From positions 3,038,001 to 3,102,000 of the forward strand of contig NZ_CP097127.1 in assembly GCF_023330665.1 (NCBI RefSeq): a stretch of DNA of 64,000 nt. The letters run 5' to 3'. This document shows, piece by piece, positions 31,595-40,646 of the stretch (the stretch's first letter is position 1; every line of letters starts with the position of its first letter). The stretch comes from Conexibacter sp. S30A1. Its GTDB lineage: Bacteria; Actinomycetota; Thermoleophilia; Solirubrobacterales; Solirubrobacteraceae. A program made the translations under genes and the position numbers. The notes beneath the pieces are model-generated. The model did no database searches and was not told the DNA's origin. It saw only the letters and a list, made by a program, of their open reading frames with translations.

Positions 31595-34290
31595 TCAAGC
31601 GCGAGTCTCGCATCGGGTCGATCGCGGCGCTTTTGCCCGTGTCGCTGGTCGAGCCGGACGGTTTGGTCATCACCACCGACGGCAGCTATGTGCGGCTGAT
31701 CCTGTGCGAGCGGGTGCCGAACACGATCACCGCCGAACCCTCCGGGCTCTCGCGGATCGAGGCGGCGTACGCGGCGCTCTGCCGCATCATCCCCGATCGC
31801 CAGAGCCTGATAATCCTCGCGCAAACCGACCCGGTCCCGATTCACGAAGCCCTGGCCTCGGACGAGCACGCCACCCGTGTCGCCGCCGGCCAGGATCGCG
31901 CCAGCGGCCACCCTGAGCTTGCGTCCGCGCGCGAGCGGCTTTTGGCGGCGACCCAGCAGACGGTGATCGCCGCCGCGGGGGCCGAGCAGCCGGCGGTCGC
32001 CGCCAGATGGTGGGTCGCGGTCCCTTACCGTCCCGTGGTCGATGACGCTCGCGTTCAGCTGCGAGCGATCCTCGCCGGGGCGCGCGGTAAGACGTTGTGG
32101 GACACGCACCGCGAGGCGGCGCAGGAGAGCCTACGGCTGCGCAATCAGGTGGATGCGGGGTTGCGCGGGGCCGGGATCGAGACCTGGGCGCTCAGCGGCA
32201 CCGAGACGCTGGCGCTGCTGTGGGAGCGCCTGCACCCCGCCGCCGAGGTCGAAGATCACGAGCAGCTACTCAACCGACTCGCCCAGGTGTGTCGGGTTGC
32301 GGACGCGACCACTCTGGCCGAGGCCGCGGAGGACCGCCACCGGATCCTCGAGGCGATCACCGACGGGGCGGAGCTTGACTACGGCGAGAACCCCTCATGG
32401 TTGCGACACAGCGATGGGACGCTTGAGGAAACCATCCATCTGGCAACCCCGCCGCTTGCGACCGATCCGTCATGGCTTGCGCATCTGCTCACATGTCCGC
32501 TGCCGGCGACATTGGCGGTTCACATTCAGGTGGGTGTCCGGGCTCGCGAGAAGCACCGCCAGCGCCGCCGCTGGCGGCGGCTGCGGGCCGCCGTGCGTTA
32601 CAAGGACCGTCACGAAAGGCTGGTCGGCTCCGATGAGGAAGAGGCACTCGAGGAGGCCGCGATCGTTGACGCGGAGCTTGCCGCCGAGGTCGGCGCGACC
32701 GTGTACCAGGTCGGCATTTACTGCGCGATCCGTGACCCTCGCGGTGACCCCGAGATGTTCGGACGGACGGTGCGGCAGACCTGCGCGGACTTTCACGCGC
32801 TCACCAACGCCCGGGTCGTGCGTGGACGGCATCTTGCGCTTGAGGGCTTCACCTCGACGCTGCCGCTCGGTGTTGACACCCTTCGCGCACGGCGGCGCTA
32901 CGCGCAACGGAACATCGCGCACTGTGTCGCTTTGACCTCGAGCCGGTGCGGCTGCCCCGGTGGGCTGATTCTCGGGACCGCTGACCCCGGTGGCACGCTC
33001 GAGCGCCTGGACCCGTATGACCCGCAGTTTCAGACGACGCTGACGTTGATCGTCGGCAAGGGCGGGGGAGGCAAGACGGTCACGAGCATCCTGCTGGCCG
33101 CTCGGTTCATCGCTCAGGGCGGCCGGGTTTATGTCACCGACCGCAGCTCCACCCCTGACGATTGCGGTAATACCGGCGGGAGCGGTCATTACGACACGCT
33201 GCTGTCGCTGATCCCGGGCGGGCGGCGGGTGCAGCTCGGGACCGCGCACGGTGATGTGATCTGCCCGTGGGACGTGCCCGATCTGTCAAGCGTCCCGGAT
33301 CAGAAGATCGAGTTTCTGCTGGCGATGCACGCGCTGCTGATCGGCGACGCGCACGACCCCGAAGGACAGGTCCGCACACTCGACGCCGACGAAGAAGCGA
33401 TGCTCCGCGAGGCCATCAACACCGTGTACCGGCGCTGCGCTGATAGCGGGCAGCGGCCACGCGAGCAGCTGCTGATCGACGCGCTCAGCAAGCGCCACGC
33501 GAGCGGTGAGCTTGTCGGCGCAAACGCCGACAAGCTGCAATCGCTGCTGCTGCGCCTTGGCCCGTACGGGAGCGGCGGGACGCTCGCGCACATCGCCGAC
33601 CGCGAAACCTCTGTGGCGGAGGACGCACCACTGGTGCTGTTTGATTTCACCGGCCTGTCTGACCGCCTGGCGCCGGCGCTGACTTTGGCTGTCGCCGATT
33701 ACGTCGAATGGCATGTTCATCGTCTGCGGCGGTGCAAGGTGGCCGGTGAGCTTGCCGATCACGGCCCGTGGGCCGGGCGCGCGGAGCTGATCATCGAGGA
33801 GGGCTGGAAGCCGCTGTCCTCCCCCGCTGCGGGTGCGTGGCTGAACGAGTACGCGCGCCGTGCCCGCCACTACGACCTGTGGCTGACGTTCATCACCCAG
33901 TTCTTCACGGACTTCCGCAGCGAACAGGGCCGCGCGCTTTTGGGCAACTATGCGGTTGCGCTGTGTCTGCCAAACGAGCTGCGGGACCTCGAGTCCGCGC
34001 GCGACACGCTCAGCCTGACCGACACCGACATCAGCGAGATCCTCGCGCTGCCGAGCCAGCAGGGCGCGTACTCGACGCTGTACATGATCTCAAAGCGCGG
34101 CCGTGGCGCGGTCAGGGTCGCGCCAAGCGACCCGGAGTACTGGATCGCGAGCTCGAGCCCGGACTCAGACCAGCCTGCCCGCCACGCCGCGCTGCGCGAC
34201 AGCGGTGGGGATCCATGGGCGGCGCTCACGCTGCTCTGCGACCCCGACTGGCACACCCAACGCCACACGACCAGCCGAGGGGCACGATGA
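31591..34290 (+). CDS. VirB4-family conjugation ATPase
   Basis: 899 residues, GTG start overlapping the previous stop (GTGA). The N-terminal half is the VirB4 alpha/beta domain. The C-terminal RecA-like motor has Walker A 'VGKGGGGKTVTS' at about 488-499 and Walker B 'AELIIEEGWKPL' at about 731-742. Other conserved pieces are 'RGRHLALEGFTSTLPLG' and 'QQGAYSTLYMIS'. VirB4 drives pilus/channel assembly and substrate transfer. No VirD4/TcpA-type coupling ATPase is visible near it. Confidence 0.9.
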   Translation: MIKRESRIGSIAALLPVSLVEPDGLVITTDGSYVRLILCERVPNTITAEPSGLSRIEAAYAALCRIIPDRQSLIILAQTDPVPIHEALASDEHATRVAAGQDRASGHPELASARERLLAATQQTVIAAAGAEQPAVAARWWVAVPYRPVVDDARVQLRAILAGARGKTLWDTHREAAQESLRLRNQVDAGLRGAGIETWALSGTETLALLWERLHPAAEVEDHEQLLNRLAQVCRVADATTLAEAAEDRHRILEAITDGAELDYGENPSWLRHSDGTLEETIHLATPPLATDPSWLAHLLTCPLPATLAVHIQVGVRAREKHRQRRRWRRLRAAVRYKDRHERLVGSDEEEALEEAAIVDAELAAEVGATVYQVGIYCAIRDPRGDPEMFGRTVRQTCADFHALTNARVVRGRHLALEGFTSTLPLGVDTLRARRRYAQRNIAHCVALTSSRCGCPGGLILGTADPGGTLERLDPYDPQFQTTLTLIVGKGGGGKTVTSILLAARFIAQGGRVYVTDRSSTPDDCGNTGGSGHYDTLLSLIPGGRRVQLGTAHGDVICPWDVPDLSSVPDQKIEFLLAMHALLIGDAHDPEGQVRTLDADEEAMLREAINTVYRRCADSGQRPREQLLIDALSKRHASGELVGANADKLQSLLLRLGPYGSGGTLAHIADRETSVAEDAPLVLFDFTGLSDRLAPALTLAVADYVEWHVHRLRRCKVAGELADHGPWAGRAELIIEEGWKPLSSPAAGAWLNEYARRARHYDLWLTFITQFFTDFRSEQGRALLGNYAVALCLPNELRDLESARDTLSLTDTDISEILALPSQQGAYSTLYMISKRGRGAVRVAPSDPEYWIASSSPDSDQPARHAALRDSGGDPWAALTLLCDPDWHTQRHTTSRGAR

Positions 34291-35423
34291 GCGGCCGTCG
34301 CAGGCACGCGGGCCGCTGGGTGGCGGCCGCCGGCGCGGGTCTGTTCATGGTCGTGCTGGCGCCGGTCGTGCTAGTGGCCGGCGTCGGCAACCCGCCCTGC
34401 CAGGTCGTCAGCCCCGACACGGTCACCACGCCGGCCGCGACCGCGGGTGGCGGCATGTTCGCCCAGCCACTCGAGCTACAGCCTGACCGCTGGTATCGGG
34501 TCGGTGCGACCGAGTACGGCGGGCCGTCCGATCCGGGCTCTGGTGAGTACGCGGCGAGCGGCGTCTATCTGCCCGCCTACCCCGACAGCTTCGCGGAGCT
34601 CTCGCTGCTTGACAGCAACCCGGCAAACACGGGTGCTTTCACGTTCGCTGACGCCAACGCGCTGGGCAACCTGCCTTACGGCACCTCGATCCGTGTCGCA
34701 AACGGCGTCCGCGAGCAGGTGCTGGTGAAGCGTGACGTCGGCTACGGCCAGGGACCCGGCCAGACGATCCCCTACCGCATCGACGTCTGGCACACGGCCG
34801 CCGAAAAACTCGGAATAACGAAGACCCCGGTTGAGATCGAGCTGGCGCCAGCCTCCGGGACCGCCGCGACACTCCACCAGCTCCCGACCCCGGCCAGCGC
34901 AAATCAGGGTGGCGGGTGCGCCAGCAACACCGTGCAGCTGACGCTGACAGCGGGCCAGAGCGCACAGATCCTCCCCGACGGTCAGGCGACCGCCCCGGCG
35001 GACGCTCCAGCCGCCGTGAAGGACGCGATCGCCGCCGGCAACCAGCTGATCGACAAGCCCTACCTGTACGGGGGTGGGCACGGCCAGCCACTGGCCACCC
35101 TGGCCGACAGCTACGACTGCTCAAGCAGCACCAGTTACATCCTGTATGGCGCGGGTGTGTTTAGCGACTGGCCACAGGACTCAACGCAGCTGGAGACATA
35201 CGGTCGGCCGGGGCCAGGGGCGTGGATCACCGTTTACGCCAACAGTGCGCACGCGTTCATCGATGTCGCCGGGGTCGTGATGGACACCGCGCACTATGCG
35301 CCGACCACGCCGGCCGGCAGCGGCCCGCGGTGGCAGCCAGCCTCGATCATCACCGCGCAGTACGCCGGCGATCAGACCGCCGGCAACGGCGGGTTCGTGC
35401 AACGCCACCCAGAGGGCCTCTGA
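34287..35423 (+). CDS. NlpC/P60-like peptidoglycan hydrolase of the conjugation system
   Basis: 378 residues, ATG at 34287 overlapping the VirB4 stop. An N-terminal membrane helix ('WVAAAGAGLFMVVLAPVVLV') precedes an RlpA-like double-psi-barrel-type region ('RVGATEYGGPSDPGSG', 'ANALGNLPYGTSIRV') and a C-terminal NlpC/P60-type domain with Cys in 'ADSYDCSSSTSYILYG' and His in 'ANSAHAFIDVAGVV'. Such VirB1-like enzymes open the cell wall for the transfer channel. The RlpA-like part is a weaker call. Confidence 0.75.
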   Translation: MSGRRRHAGRWVAAAGAGLFMVVLAPVVLVAGVGNPPCQVVSPDTVTTPAATAGGGMFAQPLELQPDRWYRVGATEYGGPSDPGSGEYAASGVYLPAYPDSFAELSLLDSNPANTGAFTFADANALGNLPYGTSIRVANGVREQVLVKRDVGYGQGPGQTIPYRIDVWHTAAEKLGITKTPVEIELAPASGTAATLHQLPTPASANQGGGCASNTVQLTLTAGQSAQILPDGQATAPADAPAAVKDAIAAGNQLIDKPYLYGGGHGQPLATLADSYDCSSSTSYILYGAGVFSDWPQDSTQLETYGRPGPGAWITVYANSAHAFIDVAGVVMDTAHYAPTTPAGSGPRWQPASIITAQYAGDQTAGNGGFVQRHPEGL

Positions 35424-36037
35424 TGCGTCGCCCGGCCTACCGGCTCGCGATTGCCCTTCTGAGCGCCGGGACGCTCGCCGGCTGCGGGATCACCAACCCA
35501 TACGCCAGCACCAGTGCCGCCGCGCCGGCTCGCACACGACCGGCGAGAACAAGCAGCACGAGCGCCACAACCTTCACTGACGCGGACCCGACCCCTGAGC
35601 GTGGCGGCACGATCCCCCGGCTTTCGGCACGAGCCGGGAAGGCGCTCGCGGCGGGTGCCGGCCAGCCGACACCGCGGCTGGCGCTCGAGCACTACGCGCG
35701 GATCTACATCAACTGGCGTGCGGGCACTGTCGCACAAACCCAGCTGCGGCTTGCCGGGATCTCGCTCGCCGGCGCCCGCGCACAGGCGCTGCAGGCGGCC
35801 GCGAGCTACCAGCACGACGCGACATTGGCGCGAAGCCAGGTGGCCAACAGCGGCCAGGTTGTCTCGATCGCGCCCGGCCAGGGCCCCGCGGCCGGGGTGT
35901 GGGTGGTCGTCACCAGCGAGAAGACAACCGGACAGGGTGACTACCAGGGGCTCCCTGCGCAGCTGCACGTCACCTACGCACAACTCACCCACACCCCGGG
36001 CGGATGGGTCGTCTCAGAGTGGGAGCCACGCACATGA
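35423..36037 (+). CDS. lipoprotein, VirB8/TcpC-like candidate
   Basis: 204 residues; ATG overlaps the previous stop (TGATG). A lipobox 'LAGCGITN' ends the signal. After a Ser/Thr-rich linker, the ~130-residue C-terminal domain ('LALEHYARIYINWRAGTVAQ', 'VVTSEKTTGQGDYQGL', 'THTPGGWVVSEWEP') resembles the NTF2-like fold of VirB8/TcpC/conjugal-transfer lipoproteins. The function is inferred from operon position and this likeness. Confidence 0.6.
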   Translation: MRRPAYRLAIALLSAGTLAGCGITNPYASTSAAAPARTRPARTSSTSATTFTDADPTPERGGTIPRLSARAGKALAAGAGQPTPRLALEHYARIYINWRAGTVAQTQLRLAGISLAGARAQALQAAASYQHDATLARSQVANSGQVVSIAPGQGPAAGVWVVVTSEKTTGQGDYQGLPAQLHVTYAQLTHTPGGWVVSEWEPRT

Positions 36038-36618
36038 CCGCGAGCCACCGGATCGCCTTGGCCTCAACCGCCGTCCTCGGACTCACCGTGCTGGGTGTGC
36101 TCATGGCGCTCATCGACCCGACGCTCGCTGGAGACACAGCGCCGCACGCGGCACTTGCCGGCAGCGTCGCCGACGCGCTCTGGATCCTTCAACACAACCT
36201 GCGGGTCCTCGCGGTCCCGTTTCTGCTGGCGGGACTGCGGTTCCCCGCAAGCCGCCTTGGGCGCCGCAGCGGCGACGCGATCATCACCGGCATGGTCGCC
36301 GCCAGCACGATCCCTGTCGGGATCGCGCTCGGCCGCTGGCAGGAGCGGCTTGTGCCGTACCTGCCGCAGCTCCCGCTGGAATGGGCTGCACTGACCGTCG
36401 CTACCAGCGCGTGGCTGGCCGCCCGGCACGGCCAGGCGTCAGTGCGCGAGCTCGCGGTCATTGGCGCGAGCACGGCAGTGCTGCTGGTCGGCGCCGCGGG
36501 CCTCGAGACGTGGTGCACCCCGCACCATGCGGCCGGCAGACACACACCGGCACGACTGGCGGCGGCTCGTCTCCCGCTTGCGGGCGGGCAGCTCAGTGGG
36601 TGGCGGCGTGCGCGCTGA
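36034..36618 (+). CDS. SpoIIM-like polytopic membrane protein
   Basis: 194 residues from ATG 36034, overlapping the lipoprotein stop by ATGA. About four to five membrane helices. The pieces 'WILQHNLRVLAVPFLLAGLR' and 'LPQLPLEWAALTVATSAWLA' recall SpoIIM/DUF95 proteins ('NNLRV', 'LPHGPLELxAL'). Members of that family act with SpoIID/P-type wall hydrolases at membranes. Here it closes the conjugation operon behind a wall hydrolase. Moderate to low confidence in the family name. Confidence 0.55.
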   Translation: MTASHRIALASTAVLGLTVLGVLMALIDPTLAGDTAPHAALAGSVADALWILQHNLRVLAVPFLLAGLRFPASRLGRRSGDAIITGMVAASTIPVGIALGRWQERLVPYLPQLPLEWAALTVATSAWLAARHGQASVRELAVIGASTAVLLVGAAGLETWCTPHHAAGRHTPARLAAARLPLAGGQLSGWRRAR

Positions 36619-36787
36619 ACGTGATCGCGTCGCCGACGGGTTCGCCGTGCTCGTCGTAGGTCACCAGCGCGAGGTGCTCTGCCGCCTGCGGCGCCTCACC
36701 GACGATCTGCTCAAGCGTCGCGCGGGCCTCCCGCTCGTCGTCGAAGGACTCGACGAGGTTGCCGGTGCTGTCAACGATCACGTACAT
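36593..36787 (-). CDS. small conserved cytoplasmic protein, unknown function
   Basis: 64 residues from ATG 36787 ('MYVIVDSTGNLVESFDDERE'). It has an alternating strand-helix-strand pattern ('ARATLEQIVGEAPQAAEHLA', 'LVTYDEHGEPVGDAI') typical of small actinobacterial proteins with an antiparallel sheet. It converges on the conjugation operon and overlaps its last gene by 26 bases. The longer frame upstream is ignored because it is arginine-rich. Confidence 0.6.
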   Translation of the reverse strand: MYVIVDSTGNLVESFDDEREARATLEQIVGEAPQAAEHLALVTYDEHGEPVGDAITFSAHAATH

Positions 36788-37240
36788 CTCAAGCTCAGGC
36801 TGGCTGCGCGGGATCGGCTCCCGCCAGCCCGATCGGCAGCACACCCCGCGGCTTGCTCGATCGGCGCCGCTTGGTTCTCGTGTGTGGACACGAGCCGCTT
36901 GTGGGTGCCGGTGGTTGCTTTCGCCACGGATTTTGCGCCGGCAACGCCCCGGTCGCTTCAAGGTCACGCGTTCCCTTCCCCTCACCACGTTCGGTTCCGC
37001 TCGGCTCTATGGCCGGCGCTGACCGAGCTACATCAACCACCGACCCCCACAAGGAGGGGCCAGATGCTCACAATCAACGGCAACGGCAACATCACCCGCG
37101 CGCCCGAGCTGCGTAACACCACCTCAGGCAAGGCGGCTACGACCGTGTCGGTCGCCTGCCAGCAACGCAAGACAGACGACGGCCCGGCGTATGTGGACCT
37201 GGTCCTCTGGGAGGCGCAGGCTGAGGCGGCCGTGAAATAC

Positions 37241-38632
37241 GGCGCTTGTGACGTTTTCGTGGGTGTAGTGACCGGCTGAGAACGGGGCGCACGCCCCGTT
37301 GGCTCTAGGGTTTCCGGCTTCTTCAGTGCTGGATTCCTTAGGAGGCGAACGAGACGTGCGCAGCATCAGAGTATGGGCGCGGCTGCTTGGGCTGCGCGGG
37401 ACGGTGATCGAGGAGGTCAACGTCAACGACGCTGGGGAGGGGACGGAGGTTGTTGTGGCGGTCCGGCCGGGCTGGCGGGAGCGGGGTCGTTGTGGGATCT
37501 GTGGCCGGCGTGCGGGGCGCTTTGATCGTGGCGGCGGGCGACGGCGTTGGCGGGCGCTGGACCTCGGCACGTCGCTGTGCTGGATCGAGGCTGACGCCCC
37601 GCGGGTGTGCTGTAGCAAGCACGGGGTGGTGGTCGCCCGGGTGCCGTGGGCCAGGCACGACTCCAGGTTCACCCGTGCGTTTGAGGATCAGTGCTGCTGG
37701 CTGGCGGTGAACTGCTCCAAGAAGGCTGTCGCTGAGCTGATGCGTTGCTCCTGGCGGACTGTTGGGAGCATCCTTGAGCGGGTCTGTGGCGAAGCCCGCT
37801 TGAAGGTCGATCTGCTGTCGGGGCTTACGAGCATCGGGATCGACGAGATCAGCTACAGACGCGGTCAGAGATACCTCACCGTCGTCGTTGATCATCACAG
37901 CGGCCGGCTGGTGTGGGCCGCCCCTGGCCGCGACCGCCAGACGGTGCTCTCGTTCTTTGATGCGCTCGGCCAAGAGCGCTGCAAAGAGATCGAATCTGTG
38001 TCCTGTGACATGGCCTCATGGATCAGCTCCGCGGTCGCTGAAGCGGTCCCTGACGCGCAGCGTTGCGTGGACCCGTTCCACGTGATCGGGTTAGCAACCG
38101 ACGCGCTTGACGAGGTCCGCCGTGAGCTGTGGCGCGAAGCCAGACGCGAGAAGAACCTGACGCTCGCCAAGGACCTCAAGGGCGCCCGGTTCTGTGTGTG
38201 GAAGAACCCGGAGAATCTCACCGACCGCCAAGCCCAGAAGCTCGCGGTGATCGGAAAGCTCAACGGGCCGCTGTACCGCGCCTACCTGCTCAAGGAACAG
38301 CTGCGCCAGATCTACCGGTCCGCAACCTACGAGGAAGCCGAGGCGCTGCTGGACGCATGGCTGGCCTGGGCCAGACGCTGCCGGCTGCCGGCGTTCACGA
38401 AGCTCGCCAGAACGATCACAGCCCAACGCGACGGGATCCTCGCTGCCATCCGCCTCGGGCTCTCCAACGCCCGCGTGGAACAGATCAACACCCAGATCAG
38501 GCTGATCACCAGACGAGCGTTCGGCTTTCACTCAGCCGACGCGCTGATCGCGCTCGCGATGCTCACACTATCCGGGCTCTGCCCACCACTCCCAGACCGG
38601 GTCAAATAACCCACGAAAACGTCACAAGACCC
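37241..38632 (+). mobile_element. ISL3-family insertion sequence inside ssb
   Basis: 1392 bp. The inner 20 bp of the ends are a perfect inverted repeat: CTTGTGACGTTTTCGTGGGT (37245-37264) and its complement (38609-38628); the outer four bases (GGCG and GGGT) match at two positions. An 8-bp direct repeat TGAAATAC flanks it. This is a textbook ISL3 structure, and the intact repeats suggest a recent insertion. Confidence 0.92.
37356..38609 (+). CDS. ISL3-family DDE transposase
   Basis: 417 residues from GTG 37356 behind AGGAGG at 37340-37345. An N-terminal zinc-finger-like part ('GRCGICGRRAGRFDRGG', 'APRVCCSKHGVVVARVPWAR') precedes the HTH 'CSKKAVAELMRCSWRTVGSI' and the catalytic domain with Asp in 'SIGIDEISYRRGQRY' and 'SVSCDMASWISSAVAEAVPD', then 'RVEQINTQIRLITRRAFGFH' with Glu. 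It ends in the right inverted repeat. All domains look intact. Confidence 0.92.
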   Translation: MRSIRVWARLLGLRGTVIEEVNVNDAGEGTEVVVAVRPGWRERGRCGICGRRAGRFDRGGGRRRWRALDLGTSLCWIEADAPRVCCSKHGVVVARVPWARHDSRFTRAFEDQCCWLAVNCSKKAVAELMRCSWRTVGSILERVCGEARLKVDLLSGLTSIGIDEISYRRGQRYLTVVVDHHSGRLVWAAPGRDRQTVLSFFDALGQERCKEIESVSCDMASWISSAVAEAVPDAQRCVDPFHVIGLATDALDEVRRELWREARREKNLTLAKDLKGARFCVWKNPENLTDRQAQKLAVIGKLNGPLYRAYLLKEQLRQIYRSATYEEAEALLDAWLAWARRCRLPAFTKLARTITAQRDGILAAIRLGLSNARVEQINTQIRLITRRAFGFHSADALIALAMLTLSGLCPPLPDRVK

Positions 38633-38894
38633 TGAAATACCTGGTCAAGGGCCAGGCGGTCGCGTTCAGCGGCCGGCCGGAGATCCGGTCCTACAAGCGC
38701 AACAACGGCGAGCCCGGCGTCACGCTCGAGGTGCACGGCGTTGACCTCGAGTACGGCTCAAAGCCGCAGGACCGCCACGCCGACGTCGAGGGCGACCAGG
38801 AGCCGGCGCAGGCGGCCGCGTAACCGCGGCGGCTGGGCGGGACGCCCGTGCCGGGGCGTCCCGCCAGACGGCCACCCTCAACCAGGAGAGCGAC

Positions 38895-39242
38895 ATGCAA
38901 CAGCACACAACTACCACCATCGACGTCCAGCATGCGGCCTGCCCGAGCCGCCGGACCGAGGCCGAGCTGCCGCTTGAGCTGACGGTCCGCGAAGACCCGG
39001 CGGAGATCGCGGCGCTGTGGGCGATGAGCGTCCCGGAGCGGATCGAGGCGATGTGGGCCGGACAGCTCAGCCTCTCGCAGCTGACGGAATGGAGCTCGCG
39101 GCGACCAGGCCAGGTCCCGCGGCTCGGCGGCGAGTTCGCCTGGATCGTGATGCGCACACCCGAGTGGGCCGAGCCCTCCCAGTGCCAGGGCGACAACGTC
39201 ATCCACCTCTCTGAAAGGCGTGAGCACCGTGCCGCCGCATGA
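38895..39242 (+). CDS. element-borne hypothetical protein
   Basis: 115 residues with ATG 38895 behind GGAGAG. The first ~35 residues are polar. A helical middle ('DPAEIAALWAMSVPERIEAM', 'AGQLSLSQLTEWSSRRPGQV') is followed by 'FAWIVMRTPEWAE', a strand-helix pattern seen in small proteins near element replication genes. It overlaps the next gene by 23 bases. No function is known; the neighbours (ssb, primase) suggest DNA maintenance. Confidence 0.6.
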   Translation: MQQHTTTTIDVQHAACPSRRTEAELPLELTVREDPAEIAALWAMSVPERIEAMWAGQLSLSQLTEWSSRRPGQVPRLGGEFAWIVMRTPEWAEPSQCQGDNVIHLSERREHRAAA

Positions 39243-39681
39243 GGACCACCCGGTTCACGTACACACCGTGCAGGCCAGCGCCCAGGCGCGGCGGTTCAGC
39301 GTCTGGCTTGACCAGCTCCGTGCCTGTGATCTGAGCTTCGCCGAGGCCTCGACGCTCCATCCGGATGAGATGGGTGAGTGGCAGGCCGGCGTCTACCTGC
39401 TCACCGGCTGCGAGCCGGTCTGGTTGCAGCTCGGCGGCTGCGTGCTGGCCGAACGCTCGCTGCAGGCGGCCGTCGACGAACTGGACCAGCCGCAGCGCTG
39501 GTGGTCCCCGGGCGAGGAGGCCGCGATCCGCTGGGCCGCGCACTTCTGGGATCTCAGGCATTCAGGACCCGGGTTCCCGTCCGAGTTCGGCCACTTCCAT
39601 TTCCGCCGCTGGGTCAACGCCTGCCATCTCTACAAGCGCACCGCGCCGACGCTCACCATCACCAACCGGGGTGTGCGATGA
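39220..39681 (+). CDS. element-borne hypothetical protein
   Basis: 153 residues from GTG 39220. It is acidic and Trp-rich, with 'ARRFSVWLDQLRACDLSFAE' and 'DQPQRWWSPGEEAAIRWAAH' and a C-terminal 'RWVNACHLYKRTAPTLTI'. No signal or membrane segment. The stop overlaps the primase start (ATGA), so the two are co-translated. Family not recognised. Confidence 0.6.
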   Translation: MSTVPPHEDHPVHVHTVQASAQARRFSVWLDQLRACDLSFAEASTLHPDEMGEWQAGVYLLTGCEPVWLQLGGCVLAERSLQAAVDELDQPQRWWSPGEEAAIRWAAHFWDLRHSGPGFPSEFGHFHFRRWVNACHLYKRTAPTLTITNRGVR

Positions 39682-40646
39682 CCCAGACGCTTGCCGGCGC
39701 TGACATCCGCGGCTACTACCACGCGCTCGGGATCAGCATCCCGGTGTGGGCGGGCACCAACGCGTCGGTCAGCTGTTTTGCCGACCCCGACGCCCACCAT
39801 CACGGCGACCGTGACCCCTCCTGCAGCATCAACCTCCAACACGGCGCCTGGCACTGTCACGGCTGCGGCGCGGCCGGCGGTGCCTACGACGCAGCCACAG
39901 CCCGCGGCTACACCGCACGGGCCGCGATCGACCTGATGGTCAGCCACGGCCTGATCGAGCGGCGTGCCAAGCCCCTGAACGCTCGCGCCGCGGCGGGAAG
40001 GTCACCCGCCCGACGCGCGAATCCGGCTGAGCAGCGAGCGCACCGACCGAGGCTCGCCATCACCGAACTCGACGTGCGGCACTGGCAGGCAGCGCTCACC
40101 GAGCAGACGCAGCTGATCGCCAAACTCACCCGCGGTCGCGGCTGGCTGTACAGCACCATGCACGAGCTCGGACTCGGCTGCGACGCCGGGCGCGTCACGA
40201 TCCCCGTTCGTGACCGTGACCGCCGGCTCGTGGGACTGCTGCGCTACCAGCCCTGGCCGAAGCACGGGCAAGCGAAAATGCTGGCCGCCCCCGGGTCACG
40301 CCGCGCGTTGCTCCCACACCCCGCCGCCGAGCCCTCCACGGAGATACTGCTCGTCGAGGGCGAACCCGACATGATCGCCGCCCGCTCCCGCGACATACCC
40401 GCGATCGCCGTCCCCGGCGCGGAAACGTGGCGACCCGAATGGGCGCCCCTCTTCACCGGACGCGAGGTTACGATCATCATGGACTGCGACCCGGAAGGAC
40501 GCCGCGCCGCAGAACGCATCGCCCAGGACCTCCACGGACTTGCGGCCGCACGAGTGTTGGACATCGCACCGGACCGCCGCGACGGCTACGACCTCACCGA
40601 CCTGCTGCTCGACCACCCACGCCTCGGGAAGGAGATCCTGCGATGA
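39678..40646 (+). CDS. DNA primase-like protein (CHC2 zinc finger + TOPRIM)
   Basis: 322 residues from ATG 39678, overlapping the previous stop; the longer frame to 39378 is a shadow. An N-terminal CHC2-type zinc site ('SCFADPDAHHHGDRDPSC', 'WHCHGCGAAGGAYD') is followed by a TOPRIM domain ('LLVEGEPDMIAARS', 'VTIIMDCDPEGRRAAERIA') and 'GYDLTDLLLDH'. The short RNA polymerase domain of full DnaG is not evident. It probably primes complementary-strand synthesis of the transferred element. Confidence 0.85.
   Translation: MTQTLAGADIRGYYHALGISIPVWAGTNASVSCFADPDAHHHGDRDPSCSINLQHGAWHCHGCGAAGGAYDAATARGYTARAAIDLMVSHGLIERRAKPLNARAAAGRSPARRANPAEQRAHRPRLAITELDVRHWQAALTEQTQLIAKLTRGRGWLYSTMHELGLGCDAGRVTIPVRDRDRRLVGLLRYQPWPKHGQAKMLAAPGSRRALLPHPAAEPSTEILLVEGEPDMIAARSRDIPAIAVPGAETWRPEWAPLFTGREVTIIMDCDPEGRRAAERIAQDLHGLAAARVLDIAPDRRDGYDLTDLLLDHPRLGKEILR

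Larger units (their letters stand above)
37064..38823 (+). pseudogene. ssb: single-stranded DNA-binding protein gene split by ISL3
   Basis: The first part (37064-37240, behind AAGGAGGGG) encodes the OB-fold start 'MLTINGNGNITRAPELRNTT' to 'DLVLWEAQAEAAVKY'. The second (38633-38823) resumes exactly with 'KYLVKGQAVAFSGRPEIRS' and ends 'VHGVDLEYGSKPQ...AQAAA'. The 8-bp target duplication TGAAATAC stands at both junctions (37233-37240 and 38633-38640), and removing the IS plus one copy restores an unbroken frame. The C-terminus lacks the acidic DDDIPF-type tip of chromosomal SSB. It was probably an element-borne SSB protecting transferred strands. Confidence 0.9.
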
